Of a stretch of DNA of 64,000 nucleotides, positions 1-8,401 are shown in pieces. The position numbers were made by a program, and so were the translations under genes. The stretch is taken from positions 1-64,000 of the forward strand of contig CAKRTQ010000013.1 in assembly GCA_934402395.1 (NCBI GenBank). The letters run 5' to 3'. The notes under the pieces were generated by a model. The model ran no database searches, was not told the DNA's origin, and saw nothing but the letters and a program-made list of their open reading frames with translations. Each line of letters opens with the position of its first letter. Position 1 is the first letter of the stretch. The DNA is from an uncultured Eubacteriales bacterium. Its GTDB lineage: Bacteria; Bacillota; Clostridia; Oscillospirales; CAG-272.

Positions 1-109
1 GATGGAGGCATTTCAATCCACGCTCCCCGTGCGGGGAGCGACGAGACCTCAACGACCTTGATACCTCAGCGAAAGAATTTCAATCCACGCTCCCCGTGCG
101 GGGAGCGAC
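1..109 (-). CRISPR. Leader-proximal end of a type I-C CRISPR array (two repeats)
   Basis: Two identical 33-bp repeats lie at 10-42 and 77-109, separated by a 34-bp spacer at 43-76. Positions 1-9 are the end of the next spacer. Read on the minus strand, the repeat starts GTCGCTCCCCGCACGGGGAG, which forms the GC-rich stem, and ends GTGGATTGAAAT, the classical type I-C form. The cas genes lie to the right on the minus strand, so the repeat at 77-109 is the leader-proximal one and the array continues beyond the left edge of the window. The number of spacers cannot be seen. Confidence 0.95.
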
Positions 110-289
110 AGCAATATTTCACAGATTTTCCCGAAAGAAACGGCAATATTGCAACACGGTTACCAAACGAGGCTTGTCTTCGGGACGAAAAGCATCGTTT
201 TGAACCGAAAAAAGTCATTTAAACTGCCGATATTTTCGCGCGAACCTCACGGGCTTTTTATGTTTACTTCGGGTTCGCGCCATGGCAGA
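110..289 (-). promoter_or_regulatory. CRISPR leader between cas2 and the first repeat
   Basis: This 180-bp AT-richer stretch separates the cas2 stop from the first repeat, where a type I-C leader with the array promoter and integration signals is expected. A 9-bp inverted repeat, GCGCGAACC at 238-246 and GGTTCGCGC at 272-280, lies just after cas2 and could end or attenuate the cas transcript. No coding gene is supported here. The leader role is inferred from position. Confidence 0.6.
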
Positions 290-580
290 TCAGAAGATCA
301 GCGTGTCGGTCACATCGATCGAGGGGCGGGCGCCGATGTGCTTCACCTTTCCCTCATATGCCGAACCGATCACGTAAAAACGCAGGCTGTCCTTTTCCTT
401 GTCAATTATTTTTTCAAGCACAGCCTCAACGGTGCGCAGCTCTGCCGGGTCAAGGTGACATTCAAACACGGAATTCTGGACACGCTGTCCGTAGTTTTGG
501 CACTCGCGGGCGACGCGTCTCAGCCGTTTCTGCCCGGCTGCGGTCTCGGTGCTTACATCATACGTTATCACAACAAGCAT
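290..580 (-). CDS. cas2: CRISPR-associated endonuclease Cas2
   Basis: This 96-residue protein is Cas2, the small ferredoxin-fold partner of Cas1 in the spacer-integration complex. It begins MLVVITYDVSTETAAGQKRL, with the family's first beta strand carrying the conserved Asp (YDVS), followed by arginine-rich RRVARECQNYG. It ends with the strands LRFYVIGSA and DTLIF. The ATG at 580 is chosen because a strong GGAGGTGA ribosome site precedes it. An in-frame extension upstream would run into cas1. It starts 4 bp after the cas1 stop and is the last gene of the cas operon. Confidence 0.95.
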   Translation of the reverse strand: MLVVITYDVSTETAAGQKRLRRVARECQNYGQRVQNSVFECHLDPAELRTVEAVLEKIIDKEKDSLRFYVIGSAYEGKVKHIGARPSIDVTDTLIF

Positions 581-584
581 GCCG

Positions 585-1616
585 TCACCTCCACAGATAC
601 GGCGGATATTCGTCCAGATCGCCACGTATATAACGCGAAAGAAGCTGAGCCTGAATGAACGGCAGGATGCCCCACTGGCATTTTTCGCCGAGAAACGGAT
701 GAACGACCGTATCCTTTTTGCGTTCCTGCCATGCCCGGAGAAATGCTTTTCGTGCGTCGTCGCCAAGCAGCACGGCGCCGTTTTCTTTTACGGTAAAATC
801 CGAGATCTTTATCTGACGCAGGTTGATGAGCGACAGCACGAAGCGGTCGCACATGACGCTTCTGAATTCCTCCATGATATCAAGTGCGAGAGACTTGCGC
901 CCCGGTCTGTCGGTGTGCATAAAGCCCACGAACGGATCAAGCCCGACCGATTGCAGCGCCGAGGCACATTCATTGGCAAAGATCGAGTAGCAAAAGGAGA
1001 GCATTGCGTTTACCGGATCGCACGGCGGGCGCCGCTCACGGTTCACAAAACGAAAATCCGCCTTATTTTGCAGTATCATCGTGTCAAACACCGAAAAATA
1101 CCGGCTTGCGTTTACTCCCTCAAGCCCGCGCAGGGTGTCGGTATCCGCAGCGGCGTGTATCTCGGGCAGCGAATCACGCAGATAGTCTGCCGCGGCGCGT
1201 ATCGGCTCGCCGTCGGCGGAGAGCGGGTGATCCCGCAGAAAGCGGTTCAGCACCGTGCGTGCATTTGCGGTTTTCGCGCCTATCATATTGACGGCAACGG
1301 GCAGCGACCGCCTCTCATCGTCGGCAATGCGGTATTGCTCGCGGCGCAGAAGCACATTGCCGCGCTCCTCGCCCTCGGCGCGGCAGAGAAAGCGTCCGCC
1401 CGCCGAAAAGAATGCTATCCCCTTGCCAAGCTCGCAGACATGGCGCATGAGCGCGGGGCTTGCCCCCTGCCAGCCGAACGTCACGATGTTTTCAAGGTTA
1501 TGCAGAGGGACGCGCCCGATCTCATCGTCTTTAAGACGGACAACAACATTTTCGCCGTCAAGCGCCAGATATGCGTCCGGCGTTGTGACATACAGCGTGT
1601 TGAGCAGCTTTTTCAT
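585..1616 (-). CDS. cas1: CRISPR-associated integrase Cas1 (type I-C)
   Basis: Cas1 is the integrase subunit that inserts new spacers at the leader end of the array. The 343-residue length fits the I-C branch. The N-terminal beta domain starts MKKLLNTLYVTTPDAYLALD. The C-terminal helical domain contains the expected catalytic set: Glu in FANECASALQ, His in VGFMHTDRPGRKS, and the acidic LALDIMEEFR segment. Its ATG overlaps the cas4 stop by 4 bp (ATGA), so the two are probably translationally coupled. Nothing looks degraded, so adaptation should be intact. Confidence 0.97.
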   Translation of the reverse strand: MKKLLNTLYVTTPDAYLALDGENVVVRLKDDEIGRVPLHNLENIVTFGWQGASPALMRHVCELGKGIAFFSAGGRFLCRAEGEERGNVLLRREQYRIADDERRSLPVAVNMIGAKTANARTVLNRFLRDHPLSADGEPIRAAADYLRDSLPEIHAAADTDTLRGLEGVNASRYFSVFDTMILQNKADFRFVNRERRPPCDPVNAMLSFCYSIFANECASALQSVGLDPFVGFMHTDRPGRKSLALDIMEEFRSVMCDRFVLSLINLRQIKISDFTVKENGAVLLGDDARKAFLRAWQERKKDTVVHPFLGEKCQWGILPFIQAQLLSRYIRGDLDEYPPYLWR

Positions 1617-2287
1617 TCTTCGACGTCACCGCCTTCCCAAATGTCACGTACGTATGCCGATGTCGACCGGCACTTTTGCAGGCGCGGCAGGCATATATCG
1701 GCAAGCGAACAGACGCGGCATTTTGACGTTGGTCTGACCTTTGGCGTATACCCGCGGTCGTAAAGCGCGCGCATTTCGGTGAGCATGCTGCCAACCTCGC
1801 CGCGCAGTCTGTCGTCGAGCGCGACCGTCTCGCGGCGTTTTGTCTCCATATAGTAGAGATAGGCGGTCGGTATAGGCGGACAGCAAAGCATTTCCTCAAG
1901 GCAGATCGCCTCAGCGCAAAGCTGGAGTCTGTCGGCATCGATGACCTTCGATCTTCCGCGTTTATATTCAATCGGCGTCGGCAGCCAAAGTCCCTCGCGC
2001 CCCGCGATCGGGACGCCGCTCAGGTCGGCGCGGAATTCAACGACATCGCACTTGCCGACAATGCCGTAACGGTCCGAACGCACCGGCATCGCGCGGCTGA
2101 CGATAAGCCCGCCGCGCTTTTCGGTGAATTCGGGATCATCAGCCCTTTCATGACGCAGACTGCCGTCAACCGTCAGGTAGTTGTCATCCCATTGCATTTC
2201 GATATGTATCAGCGCCCACTGCCTGCGGCAGAAAGAGAAATGCTGCAATCCCGATATCAGGAGATCACCGTCATTTACTCCCTGCAT
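1613..2287 (-). CDS. cas4: CRISPR-associated RecB-family nuclease Cas4
   Basis: Cas4 trims prespacers and helps choose those next to a proper PAM in type I-C systems. The 224-residue protein has an N-terminal Cys (HFSFCRRQWALIHIE) and a C-terminal Cys cluster (KCRVCSLADICLP) that together should hold a 4Fe-4S cluster. It also has RecB-nuclease motifs GKCDVVEF (motif II Asp) and PIEYKRGRSK (motif III Glu-x-Lys), and QLCAEAICLEEM (QhxxY-like). The start codon lies 13 bp inside the end of cas7, and the stop overlaps cas1. Confidence 0.95.
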   Translation of the reverse strand: MQGVNDGDLLISGLQHFSFCRRQWALIHIEMQWDDNYLTVDGSLRHERADDPEFTEKRGGLIVSRAMPVRSDRYGIVGKCDVVEFRADLSGVPIAGREGLWLPTPIEYKRGRSKVIDADRLQLCAEAICLEEMLCCPPIPTAYLYYMETKRRETVALDDRLRGEVGSMLTEMRALYDRGYTPKVRPTSKCRVCSLADICLPRLQKCRSTSAYVRDIWEGGDVEE

Positions 2288-3156
2288 GATATGTGAACGC
2301 CCTCGGGGCAGGCAGCCTCGTTCACAGTGACCTCATAGTCGTTGTAGCTACGCGCGGTCTCAATGCCGTCGCGACGCTTTACCGATACAAGATCGAGCGT
2401 GCGGTGCGAAGGAGCGTTGCCGAGCTCCGAATCATGCTTGAATATTATGAGCTTGCGGACAGCCATTTTGCCTCTTGCAGCCGAGTGATCGTTTTCAAAC
2501 ATATTTACGATGGCATTCCACAGAAGCTCAAGGTCGTCCTCGGTGAAATGCGTGACGCGGCGCGCAAGATTCGCCGAAATAAAGCCGTCTGCACGGTAAA
2601 GAGCGTAAGGGACGATGTGCTTGCGTCCCATTTCGGTGTCCTTCTTCTCATAATCGGCTTCCGTTGTGATGGCAACGCGGGTTATGGTGACCTCCTGTCT
2701 TACGATAGGATCAATGCTGCGTGCAAAGCCGATCTGAACGGGGCCGCGCACCTGTCCACAGTTGAGCTTATCCTTTACAAAGGTGGTCATCACGGCTCCG
2801 AAGGTGCGCACATCGTAAAAATTGGCGCACATGAAGTCGCGCAGCTTCAGGTCGATCTCGGGGTCTTTTCTCTCTAGCTTTTTGCCATCGCCGAGCACCG
2901 CCGTGTATGCGCGTTTATCGGATGTGTTAAGTGGTACGCCGTCTTTGATGTAAATGCCGTAGCCCGGCGCGTCCTCCATGGTGTCTTCAACATAATTGCG
3001 GATCTTGCGCTTCAGGCACACGTCGGTAACGAGTCCGAGGCCTGTTTCGGGATCGATGCGCGGCATATTTGCGGCATCGGGGTCTCCGTTGGGGTTGCCG
3101 TTTTCAACGTCGAAAAGGATCGTAAATTCGTATCTGTTTTTAATGATCTCGCTCAT
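2275..3156 (-). CDS. cas7c: Cascade backbone protein Cas7 (Csd2, type I-C)
   Basis: Cas7 (Csd2) polymerises along the crRNA to form the backbone of the I-C effector. The protein shows the signature FTILFDVENGNPNGDPDAAN near the N-terminus and the conserved middle MCANFYDVRTFGAVM. There are two in-frame ATGs, at 3162 and 3156. The second is preferred because GGAGGT sits six bases upstream of it but directly abuts the first, giving 293 residues starting MSEIIKNRYEF. The gene overlaps the start of cas4, and the upstream cas8c stop is at 3159. Confidence 0.95.
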   Translation of the reverse strand: MSEIIKNRYEFTILFDVENGNPNGDPDAANMPRIDPETGLGLVTDVCLKRKIRNYVEDTMEDAPGYGIYIKDGVPLNTSDKRAYTAVLGDGKKLERKDPEIDLKLRDFMCANFYDVRTFGAVMTTFVKDKLNCGQVRGPVQIGFARSIDPIVRQEVTITRVAITTEADYEKKDTEMGRKHIVPYALYRADGFISANLARRVTHFTEDDLELLWNAIVNMFENDHSAARGKMAVRKLIIFKHDSELGNAPSHRTLDLVSVKRRDGIETARSYNDYEVTVNEAACPEGVHISCRE

Positions 3157-3158
3157 GG

Positions 3159-4922
3159 TCATACCTCCGTGTTATCCTTGTTTGTTGATTTGTTGTTTTT
3201 GGCTTCTTCGATATCTCTGAATTTTTTCTGGGTCTGATGGTAGTAGCCGAGAAGGAAGAGCCCCTGCTCGGTGTTGTTAAGACGTGCGGGGAACGGAACG
3301 CCGCCATCGAGCTTGTCCATAAGGGTCGCTATCAGCTTTGCGTCGGCAACGCTGCCGGATTTTGCAATGTGATGGTTGGCGGTCTGGAGCATGCTGGGGA
3401 ACACCAGCGCGGGCGTTGCCGAGGCGGACGTCATATACCTCTCCCTGATGTTTGAGGAATTGTTCGCGTGATACTGCGCATTTTCCAGTGCGGCAAACAG
3501 CCGCCCCAGTACATACGCACGGTTTGTGCTTTCTTCGTTAAGTGCCATTGAAAGAACCTCCTTATATGATCCACAGTTTGTGTTTTTGATGAGATATGCC
3601 TTGATGATCGCGGCTTTGCCGGACGGCACCTCGTGCTCGGCGCGGATGCGTATGAGCACCGACTCATACAGCGCTTCGGGATAACGCCAATCGTTGAGTA
3701 TCGCACCGAGCAGCGCTCCGCCGAGCAGCGGCGAGACCGCCTTGGCGCGGTTCTGCACGTTCGGCGAAACGGTCTCGAGCAGGAGCCGGTACGGCGTCAG
3801 ATATCTGCGCTGCTTTTCAGATTTGTCTATTTCGAGCCGTCTGTAATGCGCCGCGATGTTGTCTATGAATCTGCCGAAGGTGTCGCGGTAAAAGAAGCGT
3901 ACCGAAAGTCTTGCTGCGTTGGGGGAAATACCGAGTATGCAGAACGGTTTGCGCAGTGTCGTTTCCGAAAAATCGAGCGGTTCTCCGCGCAGAATGCGTT
4001 TCATTGCCGAGTTCAGCGTTTCATCGTCGTCACTGCCGTACAGAAAATCACCGAAGAAGTCTTCGCACGCATCGTCCGCGTCAAGCGTCCACCATACGAC
4101 GGTGGCATCACCCACGCGGGTGCGGTGACGGCCCGAAAGCAGATAGTTAAGCGCCGACGTGTAGGCGTACATAGCATATCTGCCGACAGGAGCGTTCAGT
4201 CCCTGCCCGCCGTCCTTGCCGTATGATTCAAATGCCGGTGCGTTGAAGCTTGATAGGGTTGCACCGCATGCCTGCGCGCCTTCCACGCCCTTGATCTTAT
4301 CATGCAGAATGGCGATCATGTCCTCCCTGCCGGTAACAAGGCACCTGCCGGTTACGGCGTCATCGCTGCCGTTGCCGTATGCTGCATCCCATGCGGCGGC
4401 AATCTCCGGATCGTCCATCATATAGCGTCCGTCTTCGTCCGCAAAGGTCACGACCGCACCCTTGTCAAGCTCTGCGGCAATATTATCAGGTATCCCGATA
4501 GCGGAGATGTTTGTGGGCTGATGATTTTCAAAGAACCGCCGCAGCGTTTCGGCGGCAGCCGAGCCGGCATTTTTCAGGATGCGCAGATGCAGCTCCTTTG
4601 CTGTTTCGAATTTCTTCTGCGCCATTTCATCGGTCGACGAAATGCCGAGCATATACGCTGCCGTGTCGCACAGGAAATTTGCACGTGTCCATGAAAGCGA
4701 TCCGGCTCTTACCACCGGCGCAGGTGCAAACAGATTCTGCGGTACCGAGACGGTTTTTTTGCCGCGCACCTCGTCCTTTTTCAGGCTGACGATGTCTGCA
4801 ATGCTGCCGTCATGCCGCAAAAGTACCGCGTAGCTCACGCGCACAATGCTCCATCCCGGGCGTTTCAGCTCGCCCTTGGCTTCAAGAGCTTCATAATAGG
4901 AGACAAGAGAGGGAAGTATCAT
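3159..4922 (-). CDS. cas8c: Cascade large subunit Cas8c (Csd1, type I-C)
   Basis: Cas8c (Csd1) is the large subunit that recognises the PAM and recruits Cas3. In type I-C an internal start in this gene often also yields the small subunit Cas11c. The 587-residue protein starts MILPSLVSYYEALEAKGELK, typical of Csd1, and carries the family segments VSYAVLLRHDG, CDTAAYMLGI, VWWTLDADDACEDFFGDFL and TLRKPFCILGISPNAARLSV. It overlaps cas5 by the ATGA junction at 4919-4922. I did not find an unambiguous internal ribosome site for Cas11c, although one is expected in the last third. Confidence 0.94.
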   Translation of the reverse strand: MILPSLVSYYEALEAKGELKRPGWSIVRVSYAVLLRHDGSIADIVSLKKDEVRGKKTVSVPQNLFAPAPVVRAGSLSWTRANFLCDTAAYMLGISSTDEMAQKKFETAKELHLRILKNAGSAAAETLRRFFENHQPTNISAIGIPDNIAAELDKGAVVTFADEDGRYMMDDPEIAAAWDAAYGNGSDDAVTGRCLVTGREDMIAILHDKIKGVEGAQACGATLSSFNAPAFESYGKDGGQGLNAPVGRYAMYAYTSALNYLLSGRHRTRVGDATVVWWTLDADDACEDFFGDFLYGSDDDETLNSAMKRILRGEPLDFSETTLRKPFCILGISPNAARLSVRFFYRDTFGRFIDNIAAHYRRLEIDKSEKQRRYLTPYRLLLETVSPNVQNRAKAVSPLLGGALLGAILNDWRYPEALYESVLIRIRAEHEVPSGKAAIIKAYLIKNTNCGSYKEVLSMALNEESTNRAYVLGRLFAALENAQYHANNSSNIRERYMTSASATPALVFPSMLQTANHHIAKSGSVADAKLIATLMDKLDGGVPFPARLNNTEQGLFLLGYYHQTQKKFRDIEEAKNNKSTNKDNTEV

Positions 4923-5578
4923 CGCAATATCTCCTTTCCCGCAACGTCCATCACGCCGTCCTTCAGCTCCGCACGGAAAAACATAGGCATGATCTCTTCG
5001 CCGGCGTAGTCCATGTCATAAAGCATGATGCCGAGATCGCGCGATTCTCCGATAGGCTCCGGCGGGCGGGAATCGGGTGTCAGCAGCTCAAAAGCAGCCG
5101 GAAATTCCTTGCAGCCGAGAAAAGGTTGCGTAAAACACCTGCCGCGGCGCGCGCGGTTGCAGAAGATCGCGTAGAATTTGTCCGCACTGTCCTCTGCGCC
5201 CATTTTTTCGGGGATCACGTCAAAGTTGGCTTCAATGACGTATGAAACATCCCGCAGCACCGTTGCCGCACGTTGAGCTATTGCGTCGCGGCGGTCGATA
5301 AAAACGGGCTTTTCGGATCCGTTTGCGGCGGCAAACAGATCTGAGGCAAGTATCTTTTTTGATACTTCGTTGCGTCGGATGTTGGTGAAACGTATCGGTC
5401 TTTCGACTATAATGCGCTTCACGCACCACCGAAGCCCCGGATGGTAATAGATGGCGTCAAGTATCCCGCGCGCCGCAGACGGCGTCATAACGTCGTAACT
5501 GTAACGCTCGACCTTCAGCTCCGGACGGCTGAAGAGGGCATAATCGCCGAATACTCTGAGTCTTATGGGTTCCGGCAT
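4919..5578 (-). CDS. cas5c: Pre-crRNA endonuclease Cas5c (Cas5d, type I-C)
   Basis: In type I-C, Cas5 replaces Cas6: it cuts the pre-crRNA and stays on the 5' handle. The 219-residue protein starts PIRLRVFGDYALFSRPELKV and has the family motifs TPSAARGILDAIYYHP and RDVSYVIEAN, then ADKFYAIFCNRARRGRCF and QPFLGCKEFP. The tyrosines near residues 44-45 and Lys134 match known catalytic positions, but the residue after the lysine is Phe. In the best-studied Cas5d it is His, so the active site may differ. It is the first gene of the cas operon, with ribosome site GGAGGTGATC. Confidence 0.93.
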   Translation of the reverse strand: MPEPIRLRVFGDYALFSRPELKVERYSYDVMTPSAARGILDAIYYHPGLRWCVKRIIVERPIRFTNIRRNEVSKKILASDLFAAANGSEKPVFIDRRDAIAQRAATVLRDVSYVIEANFDVIPEKMGAEDSADKFYAIFCNRARRGRCFTQPFLGCKEFPAAFELLTPDSRPPEPIGESRDLGIMLYDMDYAGEEIMPMFFRAELKDGVMDVAGKEILR

Positions 5579-5611
5579 CGGATCACCTCCATTTAATTCA
5601 TTTGTTATTCT

Positions 5612-5640
5612 ATTATAACCCGCCGATTGTGCGTTGTCAA
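5612..5640 (-). promoter_or_regulatory. Consensus sigma-A promoter of the cas5-cas2 operon
   Basis: On the minus strand TTGACA (5635-5640) and TATAAT (5612-5617) are separated by exactly 17 bp, 34 bp upstream of the cas5 start. Both hexamers are perfect, so transcription of the effector and adaptation genes is likely strong and constitutive unless repressed. Confidence 0.85.
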
Positions 5641-5785
5641 TACCTTTTTTGAAAAAAAATCACTTTTCTCTTGAAAAAACAACGTAAAGCAATTATAATA
5701 TAAACGTCTTGCGGCACTAACGTTCTTTTTGATGTCTAACGCCGACAAGTGGGTTGAAATATTTGTTATTCAATTATTGCTGCCC

Positions 5786-5827
5786 GGTGCAGCGGATGAG
5801 ATTATCTTCCGCTGCACCTTTTTTATT
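5786..5827. terminator. Hairpin with T-tract after cas3
   Basis: GGTGCAGCGGA (5786-5796) and TCCGCTGCACC (5808-5818) form a perfect 11-bp stem, followed on the plus strand by a T-rich tract up to the cas3 stop. On the minus strand the tract precedes the stem and the 3' side lacks a T-run. It is therefore a canonical terminator only for plus-strand transcription and a stem-loop end for cas3. Confidence 0.6.
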
Positions 5828-8014
5828 TTACCCGAATAGCGCGTCTCCGGTATCGCGGAATGTCAGTCCGCAGTCGGGGTCATACCACGACGGATCCTCA
5901 AGAACGGCAATTCCGTTGCATTCCTGCGAGAGCACTCCCGCATCGCGTAGCTTTTTGTATTCGTTTTCATAAACAGATACCGAATCGCGTCCCATCCGGC
6001 GGAGCAGTCCGCGCGTCAGCTTTCCGCTCCGCAAGGCGGCGCATGCCTCCGCATTTTCGCCGTTCGGAATGAGTATCTGTTTCTGATCCTTAGATATGTA
6101 GCGGAAGCGCTCCGCGATCTCGCGGTAGTTGAGCCCGCGCATATCGCTCTCACGCTGATTTATCAGCGCAAGTATGCGCTTTTCATCCAGCTTGTCGTTC
6201 ACCTCAGACGGGCTGACCGCATACAGCCGCTCAAAGTAGGCGTGAATGGCTTCGGGCGTGGAAATATCGCCGTAAAGCTCGTACACACGTGCGGTTATGG
6301 CGGAGACTGCCGAAAAACGTTCGGAAGATCCCTCTCTTGAAAAAACGTACACGTTGCTTTCGTCAGTCGCGCGCCGTCCCTCGCGGTTGCAGCGTCCGCC
6401 CGCCTGGATTATCGAATCAAGCCCCGCCATTTCACGAAAAACGGTGGGAAAGTCCACGTCCACACCCGCTTCGATGAGCGATGTGGACACGACGAGGCAC
6501 TTTTCGCCGCGTCCGAGGCGCTCCCTTACCGTTTCGATGGTCCGCCCGAGGTGTGCCGGCGTCATATAAGTGGAAAGATGGAACACACCGTCGCCCGCAA
6601 GCGCATTGTAATAGCTCCGCACTCCCGCACGCGAATTCAGAACGCAAAGCGCCGAACCCGCCGCGCGCAGCCTTTCGCACACTGCGTCGTCGCTGCATTT
6701 TCCGAGCATTTCGTAACGCACGCGGGCAAAATCGGGGTACATACGGGCTGTATCGGGGCAGATCTCACGCGCGGCGATACCGTTGTTCGCAAGCAGTCGT
6801 TCGAGCGCGGGCTGCGTAGCTGTGCAGAGGACTGCCGTACAGCCGTAATTCTTTACAAGCTCGGAGACCGCCCGCAGGCATGGGCGCAGCAGTCCGACCG
6901 GCAGCATCTGCGCTTCATCGAAAATGATAACGCTGTCCGCAATGCTGTGCAGCTTGCGGCAGTGCGAGGGCTTTGCGGCGTGCAGAGATTCAAAAAACTG
7001 CACGTTGGTGGTCACGATAATGGGCTTGTCCCAGTTCTCGGCGGCAAGCTCGGCGGGCGAGCGTTCGCCGGTCTCACGGCTGCCGCCGAGATCGGCAGTG
7101 CTGTAATGTCCGAGAACGTTGCGCTCTCCGAAAATATTCTCAAAAATGCCGACTGTCTGGCGTATGATACTGACATAGGGGATAACATATATGATCCGCT
7201 TCATGCCGTGCGCACGCAGATGGTCGAGCGCAAACGCCATTGACGACAGCGTTTTTCCGCCGCCGGTGGGAACGGTCAGCCTGAATATTCCCTTTTCGGA
7301 TGCGGCGGCGCACCGGCAGTCGGCAAGTATTTTTGCGCGGTTTTCGTTCAGCCTGCCGCTTTTGCCCGAAAAGCGTTCCATATAGCGTTCAAACCGATCA
7401 CGCAGTGTGTCAAACGACTCTCCGCCGTCGCGCGCAGCGGTTCCGCCGGACATAAAAGCCTCCGTGTCAAGAAAATCCGCGTCCACAAGCGATGAAAACA
7501 GCATTCTGCCGAGAAACTGATAGCTGTACCAGTCATATTGCTTCGGCAGAAAAGCTGCGGGCAGCTCGCGCACGGCAGGCGGCTCGCCAAGCTCGGCGCG
7601 GTATGCGCCGAAATCGCAGCCCAGCGCCGCACGGCGTTTTATTTTTGCCGTAAACGTGTCGCTATCCTCCGTGTCGCTCCCGGTGCCCTTGTCCGGCAGC
7701 CCCGCATGATGCCCAGCTATCGCATACGCAAGCAGCATATCGGCATAGTTGCGGCATTTTCTCGATCTTTCAAAAAACAGCGACATTCCGGCGGACGAGT
7801 GCTCGTATGCCTCGCGGCTGCCGGCGAGCCGGGCCTGGAATGCGGGCGCATATTTGCCTACATCGTGAAACATTCCCGCCGCACGCGCAGCGTCGCCAAA
7901 GCCGAAGACCTCAGCCGCACCGGCAGCCCGTTCAGTCGTCCCCGCAGCGTGCTCCGCTATCGTTTGCATGCGTCCATCATCTGATCTGTGTGCGTAACAT
8001 TTGTGCATATCCAT
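5828..8014 (-). CDS. cas3: CRISPR nuclease-helicase Cas3 (HD plus SF2 helicase)
   Basis: Cas3 is recruited by the I-C effector to unwind and shred target DNA. The N-terminal HD nuclease domain shows YAHRSDDG, IAEHAAGTTE, MFHDVGKYAPAFQ, HSSAGM and IAGHHAGLPD. The SF2 helicase has Walker A TVPTGGGKTLSSM, a DEAQ box (IIFDEAQMLP), motif III CTATQP, and motifs V-VI STSLIEAGVDVDFP and IIQAGGRCNREG. I take the ATG at 8014, giving 728 residues, because GGGAG lies just upstream; ATG at 8008 is an alternative. It has its own promoter, apart from the rest of the operon. All helicase and HD motifs look intact. Confidence 0.96.
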   Translation of the reverse strand: MDMHKCYAHRSDDGRMQTIAEHAAGTTERAAGAAEVFGFGDAARAAGMFHDVGKYAPAFQARLAGSREAYEHSSAGMSLFFERSRKCRNYADMLLAYAIAGHHAGLPDKGTGSDTEDSDTFTAKIKRRAALGCDFGAYRAELGEPPAVRELPAAFLPKQYDWYSYQFLGRMLFSSLVDADFLDTEAFMSGGTAARDGGESFDTLRDRFERYMERFSGKSGRLNENRAKILADCRCAAASEKGIFRLTVPTGGGKTLSSMAFALDHLRAHGMKRIIYVIPYVSIIRQTVGIFENIFGERNVLGHYSTADLGGSRETGERSPAELAAENWDKPIIVTTNVQFFESLHAAKPSHCRKLHSIADSVIIFDEAQMLPVGLLRPCLRAVSELVKNYGCTAVLCTATQPALERLLANNGIAAREICPDTARMYPDFARVRYEMLGKCSDDAVCERLRAAGSALCVLNSRAGVRSYYNALAGDGVFHLSTYMTPAHLGRTIETVRERLGRGEKCLVVSTSLIEAGVDVDFPTVFREMAGLDSIIQAGGRCNREGRRATDESNVYVFSREGSSERFSAVSAITARVYELYGDISTPEAIHAYFERLYAVSPSEVNDKLDEKRILALINQRESDMRGLNYREIAERFRYISKDQKQILIPNGENAEACAALRSGKLTRGLLRRMGRDSVSVYENEYKKLRDAGVLSQECNGIAVLEDPSWYDPDCGLTFRDTGDALFG

Positions 8015-8088
8015 AATGACTCCCGAATTATAAATGTGTGTGCATAAAATACAAATCATTCGCATGTATGGTCGTATTATCCAAATGC

Positions 8089-8117
8089 ATTATACCATAT
8101 AATTGCGGAAAGTGCAA
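8089..8117 (-). promoter_or_regulatory. Promoter of cas3
   Basis: On the minus strand TTGCAC (8112-8117) and TATAAT (8089-8094) are 17 bp apart, about 75 bp upstream of the cas3 start. This gives cas3 a transcription unit separate from cas5-cas2. Confidence 0.8.
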
Positions 8118-8195
8118 TAGATTTTGCAAAATGATTCGCCTTTAGTCACAATTTTTTGTGCAAAAACGACAAAATACCGGCGGCATGAAAAAAGG

Positions 8196-8396
8196 GGGGT
8201 GTTAAAAACTCAATGTTTTTAACACCCCATCAAAAATGACGGTCGGGACTCCGGCATTTTTGATGCGACCTTGGTCGTTTTTGCCCCTCGGACCATTGTT
8301 TTTTAACTTTCTTGGCGGCAAAACGGCGGCGTTCAACCGCCGAGAACAAGTCGGCGGGGCTGATAAAAAACTCAAAATGAGTTTTTTATCAGCCCC
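8196..8396. other. Composite element of five successive hairpins
   Basis: The 200 bp between the cas3 promoter and the phosphoesterase 3' end fold into a chain of stems. They are GGGGTGTTAAAAA with its complement (8196-8228), ATCAAAAATG with CATTTTTGAT (8229-8264), CGACC/GGTCG followed by T5 (8266-8282), CGGCGG/CCGCCG (8324-8342), and a perfect 19-bp stem with loop AAA (8356-8374/8378-8396). The outer stems can end transcription from both sides. The inner part resembles no known RNA to me. A 65-codon reading frame through it on the minus strand has no ribosome site and is not called a gene. Confidence 0.6.
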
Positions 8397-8401
8397 CAAA
8401 A

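Noticed and set aside
549..1763. A 404-codon plus-strand frame across the cas1/cas4 region
   Set aside because: It is antisense to Cas1 and Cas4, both of which have all family motifs; it looks like a codon-bias shadow.
8202..8399. 65-codon minus-strand frame in the hairpin chain
   Set aside because: The frame follows the hairpins, has no ribosome site and no recognisable protein pattern.
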